From assembly GCF_036323735.1 (NCBI RefSeq), contig NC_086034.1, positions 74,113,939 to 74,177,938 of the forward strand: a stretch of DNA of 64,000 nt, read 5' to 3'. Below the pieces are notes generated by a model. It made no database searches, had not been told where the DNA came from, and saw nothing but the letters and a program-made list of their open reading frames with translations. Shown here piece by piece: positions 12,286 to 22,400 of this stretch. This DNA comes from Rattus norvegicus (Eukaryota; Chordata; Mammalia; Rodentia; Muridae). A program made the position numbers and the translations under genes. Position 1 is the first letter of the stretch. Each line of letters starts with the position of its first letter.

Positions 12286-12329
12286 TAGCCTGAGGTCTGT
12301 AGTAAGTACCTCCTATTGTTCCCTGTCTT

Positions 12330-12535
12330 AGTTTCTCAGACAGGATTTCTTACAGAACCTGGGTCTTGTGCTTTGCTTAGGCCAACCGGACACTCTAGCC
12401 TAGTGATCTTCCTGTGTACCCCTCCCAGTACTGAGCCTTCAGGTGGTCCTACCACCCCTGCTGTTTTATGTGGGTGCTGGGGGTCCTATCACCTCCTCAC
12501 GCTTGCACTACATGTATGTTACCCACGGAACCAGG
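12330..12535 (-). mobile_element. Diverged B1/B4 SINE, antisense
   Basis: Blocks such as TTTATGTGGGTGCTGGGGGTC and TGATCTTCCTGTGTACCCCT resemble reversed B4/B1 SINE sequence. Weak match. Confidence 0.4.
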
Positions 12536-13019
12536 GCCACAGCCCCATTTTTACAGTTGAGAGTCCCACAGCATGCGCCACCCCCACCCACCCCTGCTGC
12601 ACATTCCCAGCAGCGGACCCGTGGGCCTCAGCTGACCTTTGGCAAGCTTGGCTCCTGCTCCTTTGTTCTATGTGTGTTACCATCGGATGCTGTGTCACCT
12701 TGGTGGTGGCTTCACTTCCATCTCCCTGATGCTGGCGACACTGAGTCTTTCCTGATGTGATGGACCACTGGGAGGCTGTTCACAGACACAGTGGTGCTGG
12801 CTGCACCGAGCAAAGCAACTGACAGGTACAGGTGAACTGTAAGAGCAGAGAAGACAGTCAATTCTATATCTAGACATTCATCACGGCAAAGCGTGTTCTC
12901 TGGAAACGAGTAATTAAGAACTGGAAACTGTCACTGGGACTCAGATGATCAGCCTGGACAGCACCTGCTGAATGAAGATTCTTTCCTTGTTGAACTCTGC
13001 TCCCGTGGCCCTCAGCCTC

Positions 13020-13225
13020 CCCAATGCCGTGGCCATTTTAATGCAGTTCCTCTTGTTGTGATGACCCCTAACCATACAATTACTTTTGTTGCTACTTCGT
13101 TAATGCGATTTTGCTACTATTATGAATTGTAATATAAATATGTGTTTTCTGAGGGCCTTAGGTGACCCCTGTGGAGGGGTTGCTTGATCCCCAAAGGGGT
13201 CATAACCCACAATTGAGAATCACCG
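13020..13225 (+). mobile_element. hAT-type DNA element (URR1-like), copy 2
   Basis: Interior blocks TTGTTGTGATGACCCCTAAC and TTGCTACTTCGTTAATGCG, and the end GAGAATCACC, match the other copies. The left terminal repeat has decayed. Confidence 0.75.
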
Positions 13226-13252
13226 TCTTCTTCTCCCATGTGAACTCTATAT

Positions 13253-13376
<124 letters not shown>

Positions 13377-13379
13377 TAG

Positions 13380-15220
13380 TCTTTCACTTAGTTCCTTAAG
13401 CCAGGACTTTTCCCCTAAGAATATAAAGCATGTTAAATTGAGCTGACCAGGATTAAGATGGGGCAGAAGCGAGAGGATGGGGCTTCATAAAATCTACCAT
13501 TCTTTAAAACAAACAAAAGGAAGAGAAAAAAGATTCAAACCTAGAAAAATGAATGCATCCTTGTTGTCTCTCAGCCATAATCTGTTTGCCCAAAATGGAG
13601 ATTACAAATACTAAATAAAAACAGTCATGTTATCTCTCTTTTGCCCTTCCTGGAAAGTTCCCTAAAATTACACTGGTTTGTCATGGGTTAATTTTTAACG
13701 TATATGGAAGGAAGTTTAGGTGGAAACCCATCAGCAGGTCTAGCTCCTGACCCAGTTGTAAATTTCTCTTTTCCTCTTTGTTACAGCAACTCACTGCCCC
13801 GTAAATCTGCTGAAGAGGTTAGCAGTGGATGGACCAAAGGAGGAAGTGCGTGCTCTAATCTCTCTGTTACCCTGGAAACGCTTTAGGTCTCAGACTTTTG
13901 GAAAATAAAACTGACAAACGCACGAGCGAGCGAGGCTTTTATGTGTCTCTCCCAAGGCCGTGGATGGCAGGTGACAAGGAGTTGTCAGGGTGGCTGGTGG
14001 CACGGCCACAGTCCTCCCTACCGGGAACTCCAAGAGCCACGGATCTGGGCGCAGGACAGTTTAACATGTTTAAGAAAGATGAAGCTTGGGGGAAGAGTCA
14101 GGAATGAAAACCAATTAGAGTTCGTACTACAGGAAAATGGAAAAGGCCTGGGTTGAGCCTAAAAGATGATTCCCCTCTAACGGGATCTGCTAGAAAAGGG
14201 GAACAGACAGCAGGCACCAGAACATTGAGAGAAGGGGTAGGGCATGTGTCCCAGGAGACAAGTGCAGGGGGCAACGGTGTTGGTCACGTTACAAGCAACA
14301 CGGGATCTCACAATGGAAAACACCACCCAACCACAGCTACCAAGCCCAAGTCAGAACAAGTGAGTTACAGCAGTAGGCGCCTGCTCAATACAGAAATGCG
14401 ATCATTTCGAAACATTTCCAAAAAAGAAGACCGTGGACCCAAATAGCATCGAAGATAAGTTCTAACCAACATCAAAGGGGAAGTTAATGCCGATTCTACA
14501 AAAATTCTTCCAGGAAACTAAGATCGTTATGCCCATGCCCCCCCACCCCCCCCCGCCCAATAATAAACAGCATCACATGATTAGAAAAACATTTCTGCAG
14601 GATTTTTGCTAACAAAGTGTTGGCAAAGAGAAAAACTCAGGACCCACGAACATCAAATCCAGCTTGCCATAACTCAGATAGACCTGGCTTCAGTCCACAG
14701 GGCAGTTAGAAAGCTTGGGAACCTCAGGATAATATCATCATCATCATCATTTAGCATTTTTCAAGTTATTCCTTTTACTCAGAATTTTGTTTGTCTCTTG
14801 AGCCAATGCTGTGCAGCTGTGTGAAAGTGCCTATCACATGTCCCCGTTCATCCTTTGCTGCATAGGGAGTGCAAGGGTAACCTGGGCTAGAACGTTGTTA
14901 CACACAAAAATAAGAGCACATGTTCCCACATCTGTTTGTCAGCATGGCTAAGTACCTGGACATGGACCACGAGAAGCTTTAATTCCGCAGTCTGTATCAG
15001 TGTTATGGATGCAATCCCCCGCCTTAGTGATCTACACAGTCACTCTTCACGTCTTCTACCGTCGCGTTTCATATGACCCTGTTAAACACAAAACAGAAAA
15101 CAAGGTCTAAAAGTTCACTTGCTTTTACAAGGCCTACAGGGGGATGCTTTGTGAACGAAATGTTTGCAACACAAACGTGAGAACCGGAATGTAGACACTC
15201 GGCACCAAGAATGCACCATG
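13380..15220. other. Intergenic stretch, no gene recognised
   Basis: Apart from a C-rich run near 14540 and a short (TCA)n near 14735, I recognise no repeat family and no exon with a credible protein match. Confidence 0.5.
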
Positions 15221-15224
15221 CTAC

Positions 15225-15306
15225 CAAGGCTGGCCTTGAACTCACATCGACCCTCCACCATCCCAACCTCCCCAGCTCTGGGAGTAAGGCACGCACCACT
15301 GCAACC
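15225..15306 (-). mobile_element. B1 SINE fragment, antisense
   Basis: AAGGCTGGCCTTGAACTCAC and the following GGAGTAAGGCACGCACCACT are reversed B1 sequence. Confidence 0.75.
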
Positions 15307-15614
15307 AGTAGTTACACTACGAAACTCATGGGATTCGTCTCACACTGAAATCATTTCCTTACTCACCACAGCTTGCTTAGCAGGCAGAGTAAGACATGTT
15401 TGTGGCCAGCCAGGGTATCCTGTGCCCTGTGGAAGCAGCTCAGGGTTTGTGTCTGAACACCTTGTAACCAGCCTGCTGCCTCAAGGTCCCAGACAATTAG
15501 GAACACGTGCCAGACTTTCTGGTTTTAATGAGAGAACTAAGGAAAAACAGGAGTGGAGAAATGAATTGATTTTTTTTTCCTTTATTTTCTTTTAAAACAG
15601 TCTTACAGTATAAT

Positions 15615-15695
15615 CCAGGCTATCCTCAAATTCGCCATCCTCCTGCCTCCTGTCTCCCAAGTATTAAAATTATAGGCGTGTCCTGTCATACTTGG
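15615..15695 (-). mobile_element. B1 SINE fragment, antisense
   Basis: CCAGGCTATCCTCAAATTCG and GTATTAAAATTATAGGCGTG are diverged reversed B1 sequence. Confidence 0.6.
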
Positions 15696-15702
15696 CTTGA
15701 TT

Positions 15703-15749
<47 letters not shown>

Positions 15750-15752
15750 GTT

Positions 15753-15835
15753 CTTTTTTTCGGAGCTGGGGACCGAACCCAGGGCCTTGCGCTTCCTAGG
15801 TAAGCGCTCTACCACTGAGCTAAATCCCCAGCCCC
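15753..15835 (-). mobile_element. ID SINE, minus strand, between two poly-T tracts
   Basis: Near-consensus ID element reading CGGAGCTGGGGACCGAACCC and ending AATCCCCAGCCCC. It is flanked by TAGG followed by long T runs on both sides (15705-15748 and 15840-15877), so the target duplication appears to include part of a poly-T tract. Confidence 0.92.
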
Positions 15836-15836
15836 T

Positions 15837-15878
<42 letters not shown>

Positions 15879-15889
15879 AAGTGGAAAGA

Positions 15890-16830
15890 TTGGAAGGAAA
15901 AATCATACTGTTTTGGTTTCTACCAAAATATGTGTCATTCACACTGTCATAAAATCTTTTGAACAGCTAAAATCTAATACAGTTTGGGTCTAATTAATGT
16001 CCCAACAAGTTGAGTAGAATTTCACCACCTCTGGAGTGGCTGCCTTATGGCACACAGGTGCCATTTCCCAGAGGTCCCGAACTTGACGGCAAAAACTGGG
16101 GAATACCAGACCTTCTGCCAAAAAATTGCATTTGTTTCCAAACTCACTCCCCTTCTTGGCTAATGTGAACTGCCAACTGGACAGAGTCTAGAGTCACCCA
16201 GGAGACAAGCTTACAAGAATACTCACGAGGGACTATCTAGGTTAACGTCAGCCTCGGAGAGAACACTGTAGTGTAAAGGATCACCTTGATGTGGGAAGAT
16301 CCATTCTGACCGTGGTCACTACTGTCGCCAGGACAGGGCTCTGAGCTGTGCAAGATGGAGAAAGCTTTCTAGCTAAAAATGAGGTCAAGGGGAAGAGCTC
16401 AGGGCAAGGAAGAGATACTGTAGGAGGGCACGGGGTTGAGAAGTTCTCCAGAAGCCAGATATCAGCAACATTCATCAGGAAGACAGATCAAGGCAAAGGA
16501 TTGAGAAAGACCAAGAAGATGGGATGGAAAAACTGTGGTTTCAGATGTATGAAAGGGGACAGGTCCTGGAGGATGTGACATTGAACAGAAGGAAGTATAT
16601 AGAGCATGTATACGTGACATCATAGGTGGAACAGAGGGGCCCCGGCAAGCAGGTTGCAACAGGCCTTCCCAGCTTGGCTCTTTAGAACCGCTCCTGAGAT
16701 TTTCTCCAAGTCAGAATCTTCTAGAACTTCTTTCCATGTTTAGAAAAAACACATTTTCCACTTGTCATTATTGTGTTAGAATCTTGGCTTTCTAGTAGAA
16801 ATGATAGGAAATGACTCCATATAAAAGTCT
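15890..16830. other. Intergenic stretch, nothing recognised
   Basis: Unique-looking sequence. No exon or repeat family could be assigned. Confidence 0.45.
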
Positions 16831-16839
16831 CACCTTGTG

Positions 16840-17240
16840 TCATCCTTTGAGGATACAATAAGATCTTAGGGTGCCTCAGACCACCCAGGGAGTGTGTCAG
16901 CAGAGGGACCAAGGCTTGGATTTCAGGTGGAGAACAGATTCGGCGTGACAGACAGACACAAACTCGAGGTGTGTGCTGCTGCAAAAAGCTTTACTTCTTA
17001 GCATATATTTAAGCAGTTAGAACAGGTACCTCATAATTGGCGATCATCCAGCTCTTATTCATCACCCCACCAAATGTCCCTTGCAGAGAGGAAAGCTAAA
17101 CAAACAGTCTAGGAAACAATTCTCAACTGCAAACAATAGTTTAAAAAAACTGCAGTTGTACTGCCAGGTTTATGGGCACCAGGTATGCATTCATCATTTA
17201 TCTTTGTCATAATAAAGTTTAAACTCTTTATTAATGGCCC
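16840..17240 (-). mobile_element. Endogenous-retrovirus LTR-like segment, antisense
   Basis: On the minus strand, AAGCTTTTTGCAGCAGCAC followed by a CTCGAGTTTGTGTCTGTCTG-type segment resembles the R-U5 part of ERVK-class rodent LTRs. AATAAA-like AAGTAAAG precedes it. The exact element ends were not found. Confidence 0.5.
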
Positions 17241-17241
17241 C

Positions 17242-17574
17242 TCAGAATAATAAGGAAACTTTTGTAACTATAGTTAACTCTTGATAAGTTTGTTCAACTT
17301 GTTGGAACTTGTCTATAATCTTTCTAAAAGAATCATTACTATTCTGAATCATGCTAAACAAAACTTTCCCAAAAGGGGGGAAAGGCTTTTCTGGAACAGT
17401 CATGTTCTTAAGAGCTGCAATTAATTTCTCTCCTATTTGCTGGGAACTAATGGCTGCAGCAGTTGAATTCATCGCAGCCATTGAGTTCATCAGGATCATG
17501 ATGGTGTGAGACGTTTCCGTCTCTGAACTTTCAGTTCCTGAGACATCTAAAGGTACATGACCATCTTCCCACAC
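17242..17574 (-). pseudogene. Minus-strand 110-codon open frame beside an LTR, probable retroelement relic
   Basis: An open frame of ordinary composition, unlike the simple-repeat frames elsewhere, ends at 17242 just upstream (minus sense) of the LTR-like segment at 16840-17240. It contains a small Ala/Met/Ser-rich stretch and a charged C-terminal half. I do not recognise the protein. Its position directly before an LTR suggests the end of a retroviral reading frame or an unusual LTR frame. No intact retroviral gene is present. Confidence 0.35.
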
Positions 17575-17922
17575 TGCTATATTCTTAAATCAGATATTCT
17601 TGACTTAAAGGCTTAAAGTTGCTAAGATCACCAAGGCTAGAACACAGAAGGCACCTCCACCGCAAGCATAGACCCCAGTCATCATCTATTTGTAGGGAGA
17701 CTCCAGGAGGCCAAGCCATTGCAGGCACAGGCCTCTGTTCTGGATAGAAATGAAGCACAAGAGCTTCATGTGACACAGACTCCACTGGAGTGGGTGTGGC
17801 ATGAGGGTACCACCTTTCACATGGTTCCAAATCAATCAGCCTCATCCATCATTCAGTTTACAAAAGCTGATTGCTTTTGGTTTCAATTTTTCCTGCCATT
17901 GTTTTTTTATAACGAGCACGTA

Positions 17923-17949
17923 TTCTTGGAAACCCATCTGTTCAAAGAA
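17923..17949 (+). promoter_or_regulatory. Pair of GAS-type (STAT) sites upstream of Ido1
   Basis: TTCTTGGAA (17923-17931) and TTCAAAGAA (17941-17949) both fit the palindromic GAS consensus TTCN3GAA. Their starts are 18 bp apart, 1.4 kb before the Ido1 ATG. IDO1 genes are known to use distal GAS sites for interferon-gamma and STAT1 response. Such 9-mers also occur by chance, so function is inferred from the pairing and location. Confidence 0.45.
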
Positions 17950-17979
17950 AATCCATCAAGTGAAAGCGATGTCAGAGCT

Positions 17980-17994
17980 ATTCTAGAACGTTCC
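17980..17994 (+). promoter_or_regulatory. Perfect three-unit heat-shock-element match
   Basis: The stretch reads nTTCnnGAAnnTTCn without mismatch (units at 17981-17983, 17986-17988 and 17991-17993), the trimer-binding layout of HSF1. It lies 31 bp after the GAS pair. I know of no established heat-shock control of Ido1, so this is a motif call only. Confidence 0.35.
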
Positions 17995-18102
17995 AGAGCC
18001 ACGATTCATTCATTTGTTTCAAGAGCCGATGGTCTTGTTCGTTAAGCCTGCACATTGTCTTTCAATGTACTACGTGCTTTTTTATTTTATTTCTTTTTCT
18101 TT

Positions 18103-18192
18103 TTTTTTTTTTTTTTTCGGAGCTGGGGACTGAACCCAGGGCCTTGCGCTTCCTAGGCAAGCACTCTACCACTGAGCTAAATCCCCAACCCC
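18103..18192 (-). mobile_element. ID SINE, minus strand
   Basis: Poly-T then CGGAGCTGGGGACTGAACCC, ending ATCCCCAACCCC. Flanked by TGCTTTTTTATTTT direct repeats, a clear target-site duplication. Confidence 0.93.
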
Positions 18193-18315
18193 TTGCTTTT
18201 TTATTTTTATTTTTTCCTTTCTGGTCATCAAAAGGGACATGGTGATTTCTGCTTTGCTTTAGTATTTCACGAGAACAGGTAATGGCTCTACAGAGAGAGA
18301 CATTCTCTTAAAAAT

Positions 18316-18357
18316 ACATACATACATATATACATACATACATACATACATACATAA
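18316..18357 (+). repeat. (CATA)n microsatellite
   Basis: About ten CATA units with a TATA interruption. Confidence 0.9.
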
Positions 18358-19210
18358 ATGTTTAAAACCCACACAAAACAAAACAACAGCAAAACTAAAA
18401 ACCACTTTACCCAAGTGGAGATAAACTTAGGAGTACTCTGTAAACTTTTATCGGAGTCTCAATTTTGTATTGTGGGGAACATTTTTAGTTATTTGAACCT
18501 TCTCTTTACTTTTTTTTTTTACCAGATATAGTAGAAAAGGTGGACAACCCTCCAGGATATGACTTACTAATCATGTGAAGAAGTGAGCCCTCCATTGGTC
18601 TTTGCACAGACAAGAACCTAGGGAAGAAAACTAGGAGGAAGGTTCTGGTCCCTATGCATCTGTGTATGGATCCTCCGGGTCCATCAAGTGTTCCACCTTT
18701 GTGCCACTTCTGAAGCTCTCTCCTGTGTCTCCCAGGTTGTGTTTCAAGGCTGCTGAGACAAAACACTGACATTTAAAAGAACACAAGTTCCCTCATATGA
18801 AAGCCAATAATAGACAACTATTGCTTGTTTCGACTATAGCTGTCATAATAGTCTTTATTTTAAACCCAAATCTAAAAATTTTCTAAAGAAAAATGTGCTT
18901 ACCTGGTTACCTGTCCTCATGGTTCTTGTCATGTGAGTTGGGCACTTTGTGGCTCAAACACCTAATCCTCCTGGTGGGGTAACAGGTGGCCACCCAAACC
19001 ACTCATGGGGTGACAGCATTTCCAAGACTGAAAGCCTGAGTGTGTACTCTGTCACCATAATTGGCACTCGAAACCTCAGGACATCATAGCCACGGGTTGA
19101 TGTCCTTAAGGGATAAAGCTGATAAGCCACACAAATGTTTGGTTTCTTCATACTTGAGTAGGGATCCTTTGTGGTTCTTATTGTTTATCAAATTACAAAT
19201 ACATAAAATG

Positions 19211-19222
19211 GAAAATGAAACT
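19211..19222 (+). promoter_or_regulatory. Interferon-stimulated response element (ISRE) of Ido1
   Basis: GAAAATGAAACT matches the ISRE consensus GAAANNGAAACT exactly. It lies 77 bp before the TATA box and 140 bp before the ATG. IDO1 promoters of other mammals are known to carry a proximal ISRE bound by IRF1 and ISGF3, so position and sequence agree. Binding itself is inferred. Confidence 0.8.
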
Positions 19223-19287
19223 GTCCCAAAGTGGAAGCCACTTCTCCCTGCTTACGTGTCAGCTGTGGGGACTGGCTAAGCCATGTC

Positions 19288-19293
19288 TATAAA
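19288..19293 (+). promoter_or_regulatory. Ido1 TATA box
   Basis: TATAAA, 63 bp before the Ido1 start codon. A start site about 30 bp downstream (near 19318) would leave a 5' UTR of about 33 bases with no upstream ATG. Confidence 0.7.
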
Positions 19294-19350
19294 GAGATGC
19301 TTGCTTGGATGCTCCCCAGTGGCCAAGGGAGTCCAGTGGGAAAGACAGCA

Positions 19351-19449
19351 ATGCCTCACAGTCAAATATCTCCTGCAGAAGGCTCTAGAAGGATCCTTGA
19401 AGAATACCACATAGATGAAGATGTGGGCTTTGCTCTACCACATCCACTG
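19351..19449 (+). CDS. Ido1: Ido1 coding exon 1 (residues 1-33)
   Basis: Encodes the N-terminus, starting MPHSQISPAEG and ending at LPHPL, followed by donor GTAAGA. It ends in phase 0. The segment YHIDEDVGFALP is the conserved IDO N-terminal motif, paralogous to YHISEEYGFLLP in Ido2 exon 1. Confidence 0.95.
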
Positions 19450-22400
19450 GTAAGAGAAGTGAAAATCTATTTTGTCCTCATTACTTGCCTTGACAGATGA
19501 ATTTCTAAGTAAGCAGCTCTGTGTCAGCTTCTCCTAAACGAACGCAGGAAGTGTTAAACTCAGAGCCAGTGTACAGCTAAGTGAACCTGGCTGCTCTTCA
19601 GTGTTTCTTCTTCTTCTTCTTCTTCTTCTTCTTCTTCTTCTTCTTCTTCTTCTTCTTCTTCTTCTTCTTCTTCTTCTTCCTCCTCCTCCTCCTCCTCCTC
19701 CTCTTCCTCCTCCTCCTCCTCCTCCTCTTCCTCCTCCTCCTCCTCCTCCTCCTCCTCCTCCTTCTTCTTCTTCCTTCTCCTCCTCCTTCCTTCTCCCTTC
19801 TCCCTTCTCTCCTCCTCCTCCTCCTCTTCCACCTCCTCCCTCTCCTTCCCCCCTCTCCTCCTACTTCCTCAAAATTCAGCCCTTACTTTCTTAACCTGTG
19901 AAGTAGTGGAGGAAGGGGCCCATGAGAAGTCTTTTAGCTCTGTGAAGGGACCGCTTTATAGAGAGGAAGCTAGTTTGTTAATAACAACCTTTCCCGCACA
20001 GAGGCATTCTGAAAAGGCAACATTCAAATGCACCCAGTCATGGAAAGTTCCCTTCTCTTCTGAACTGTATCAAAGGTACAGTCTGCGTTCCTCCCTGATT
20101 TCAATATATGAGATGATATATCAAGAAACTTTTCTTTCATATTACTACTGCTTGCCGTTTGCTAAGCATAATTCAAAGGAAGGTATGGACTACTTTGATT
20201 GTGCTTTTGTGCAAGTTTTGGAATCGAAGCGCAGTGTATGGGGCGGCGGGGGTGGGGTGGGGTGGGTGGGGGAGTGCTTATCTGAAAACACTTTGTGCCT
20301 CAACCAGGTACGGTGGTGCACAACTATAGTTCTGGCACTCAGGAAGCAGAGGCAGGGGCATGACTATCTTAAACAAAACAAACCTAAGAACGTACTGAAC
20401 AAACAATGTCACTAAATTGATAAGAATGCTACGCTTCTTTATCGTCAACATCTTCATCATAAAAACTTACGGAAAAGAGGAAAGAAATAAGATAGTCGTT
20501 TAGAGGTGCCTCATGCTCACCTACTCTCACTAGGGACCGGAGAAAGTAGCCACACGTTTTGAGCTCCAGTGACTCTGGGACCCAGACAGAAAGAGCCTGG
20601 AGCCAGGAAGGCAAGATCTACAGACAGTGTGTTCTAGAGACTGGGATTAGATATCAAAACCAAGGCGGTTACCCGGAGGGCGAGGCACCGGAACCCTGCA
20701 GAGTTACGGGTAGCAGTGAGCCTGTACCAGCTCACCCACCCCAAAGCGTTCCGAAGCAAGCACCCTGCGGTGCTCGGGGAGCATCCTGCGCAGCTCCTAT
20801 CTAATCCTGTGGCTTGGTGCCTGGGGCTGGACTACGGTCTAGCGTGCAGCCTCAGGTTCGCCCGCCCCGGGACACCAAGCCTGGTAGCCTAGGAGTTTCC
20901 TGGTGCCTGCATCCTTGGGTGCCTTGGCATCCCTGGTGTTGAGGTCTTCTTGTACCCGGTCACGAATGTGTGCAGCAGTTCTCAACCTTCTTAAGGCTGA
21001 GACCCTTTAATATCCTCATGTTGTGATGACGCCCGACCATAACGTTATTTTCGTTGCTACTTCCTAACTGTAATTTTTCTACTATTAGGAATCGTAATGC
21101 AAATATCTGCATTTTCTGACTAGGTGACCCCTATGAAAAGAATGATGCCTCAAAGGGGTCATGACCCACAGGTTGAGAAACACTTCTCTAACAGGAAGCA
21201 GCCCCAAGGACAGCACATTAGGACAGCACTCGGTGTGTTTCAGAGCTTTGGAGTTCATTTGGGGACATTGCCTATATTTCTATAGGATTCATGTCGTGTG
21301 ATTGTAAATATGAGATACTATTATTGGATTTCTTTTTCATTTGTGGGTGGAGGCTAAGTAACCTATGGTAGAGGAAGTAAACGCTGCTTATACAGCAGTC
21401 CCCTTCCCCATCAATGGCTTCGCTTCTCATACTTTCTCCCTCCTGCAGCAGCCTAGGTGTTAGACCATGCTCCCAGTATCAGGGTACATATGTTCAAGCA
21501 ACTTGTACTTTACTTAAAATCCCCAAAGCACGTGCACCGCATGCTTCAGAGGAGCCTGAAGCCCCACAGGTGTTTCCTTTAAGTGACGAGGTGACTTTTC
21601 TCTAATATATAGAGAAAACAACTATATGTTAAAGTTGCTAAGATTTATAGTAAGAGCGTGTCTGTCTAAAATTGTAATGGGGAAAAAAATGACCGTAAGT
21701 TAGAAAGGTGGTTCAGTTGGTGCTATGCATGCGAAAGAATATGAATTCAACACCAAGAAGCCACGGAAGGAAAAAGGTCAAAGCCAGGATAAGGTGGTGC
21801 GCACTTGAAGTCCCAGTGGATCCCTAGGACTTGCTGGCCAGCCGGGCTAACCTCATGGATGGGGTCCAGACCACTGAGAGTCCCGGTCTCAAAAATAAGG
21901 TGAAGGAGGTGTCTAAAGTTATCCTCTGGCCTACACACACAGACACACACACACACAAACACATGTATGCATGCATGAACGCACGCATGCAGGCACATGC
22001 ATGTACACACTCATACACATACACACATAAACATACATGTACACACATACTCCTATACACATGCACATACCCACAAACACACACATGCATATGCACACAT
22101 ATTCATACACACACACACAAACACATGCACGCACGCAGGCACATGCATGTACACACATACTCCTACACTCATACACATGCACATACCCACACACACACAC
22201 ACACGCATATGAACATATATTCACACACACACAAACATGCATACACGCGCACACACCCACGAACACTCGCACACACGTGCACCCCCACACCTAAAATCTA
22301 TCCTAGTTCTGCCGCCCTAACTCAAACTGCAAAAGGTAAAGTGACACCATCATCCCCACCCCACCCCCGACTGCTACTCAGTTAGGGTGAAGATGGTGTT

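Noticed and set aside
12316..12729. 137-codon frame
   Set aside because: It overlaps reversed SINE-like sequence and has no recognisable domain.
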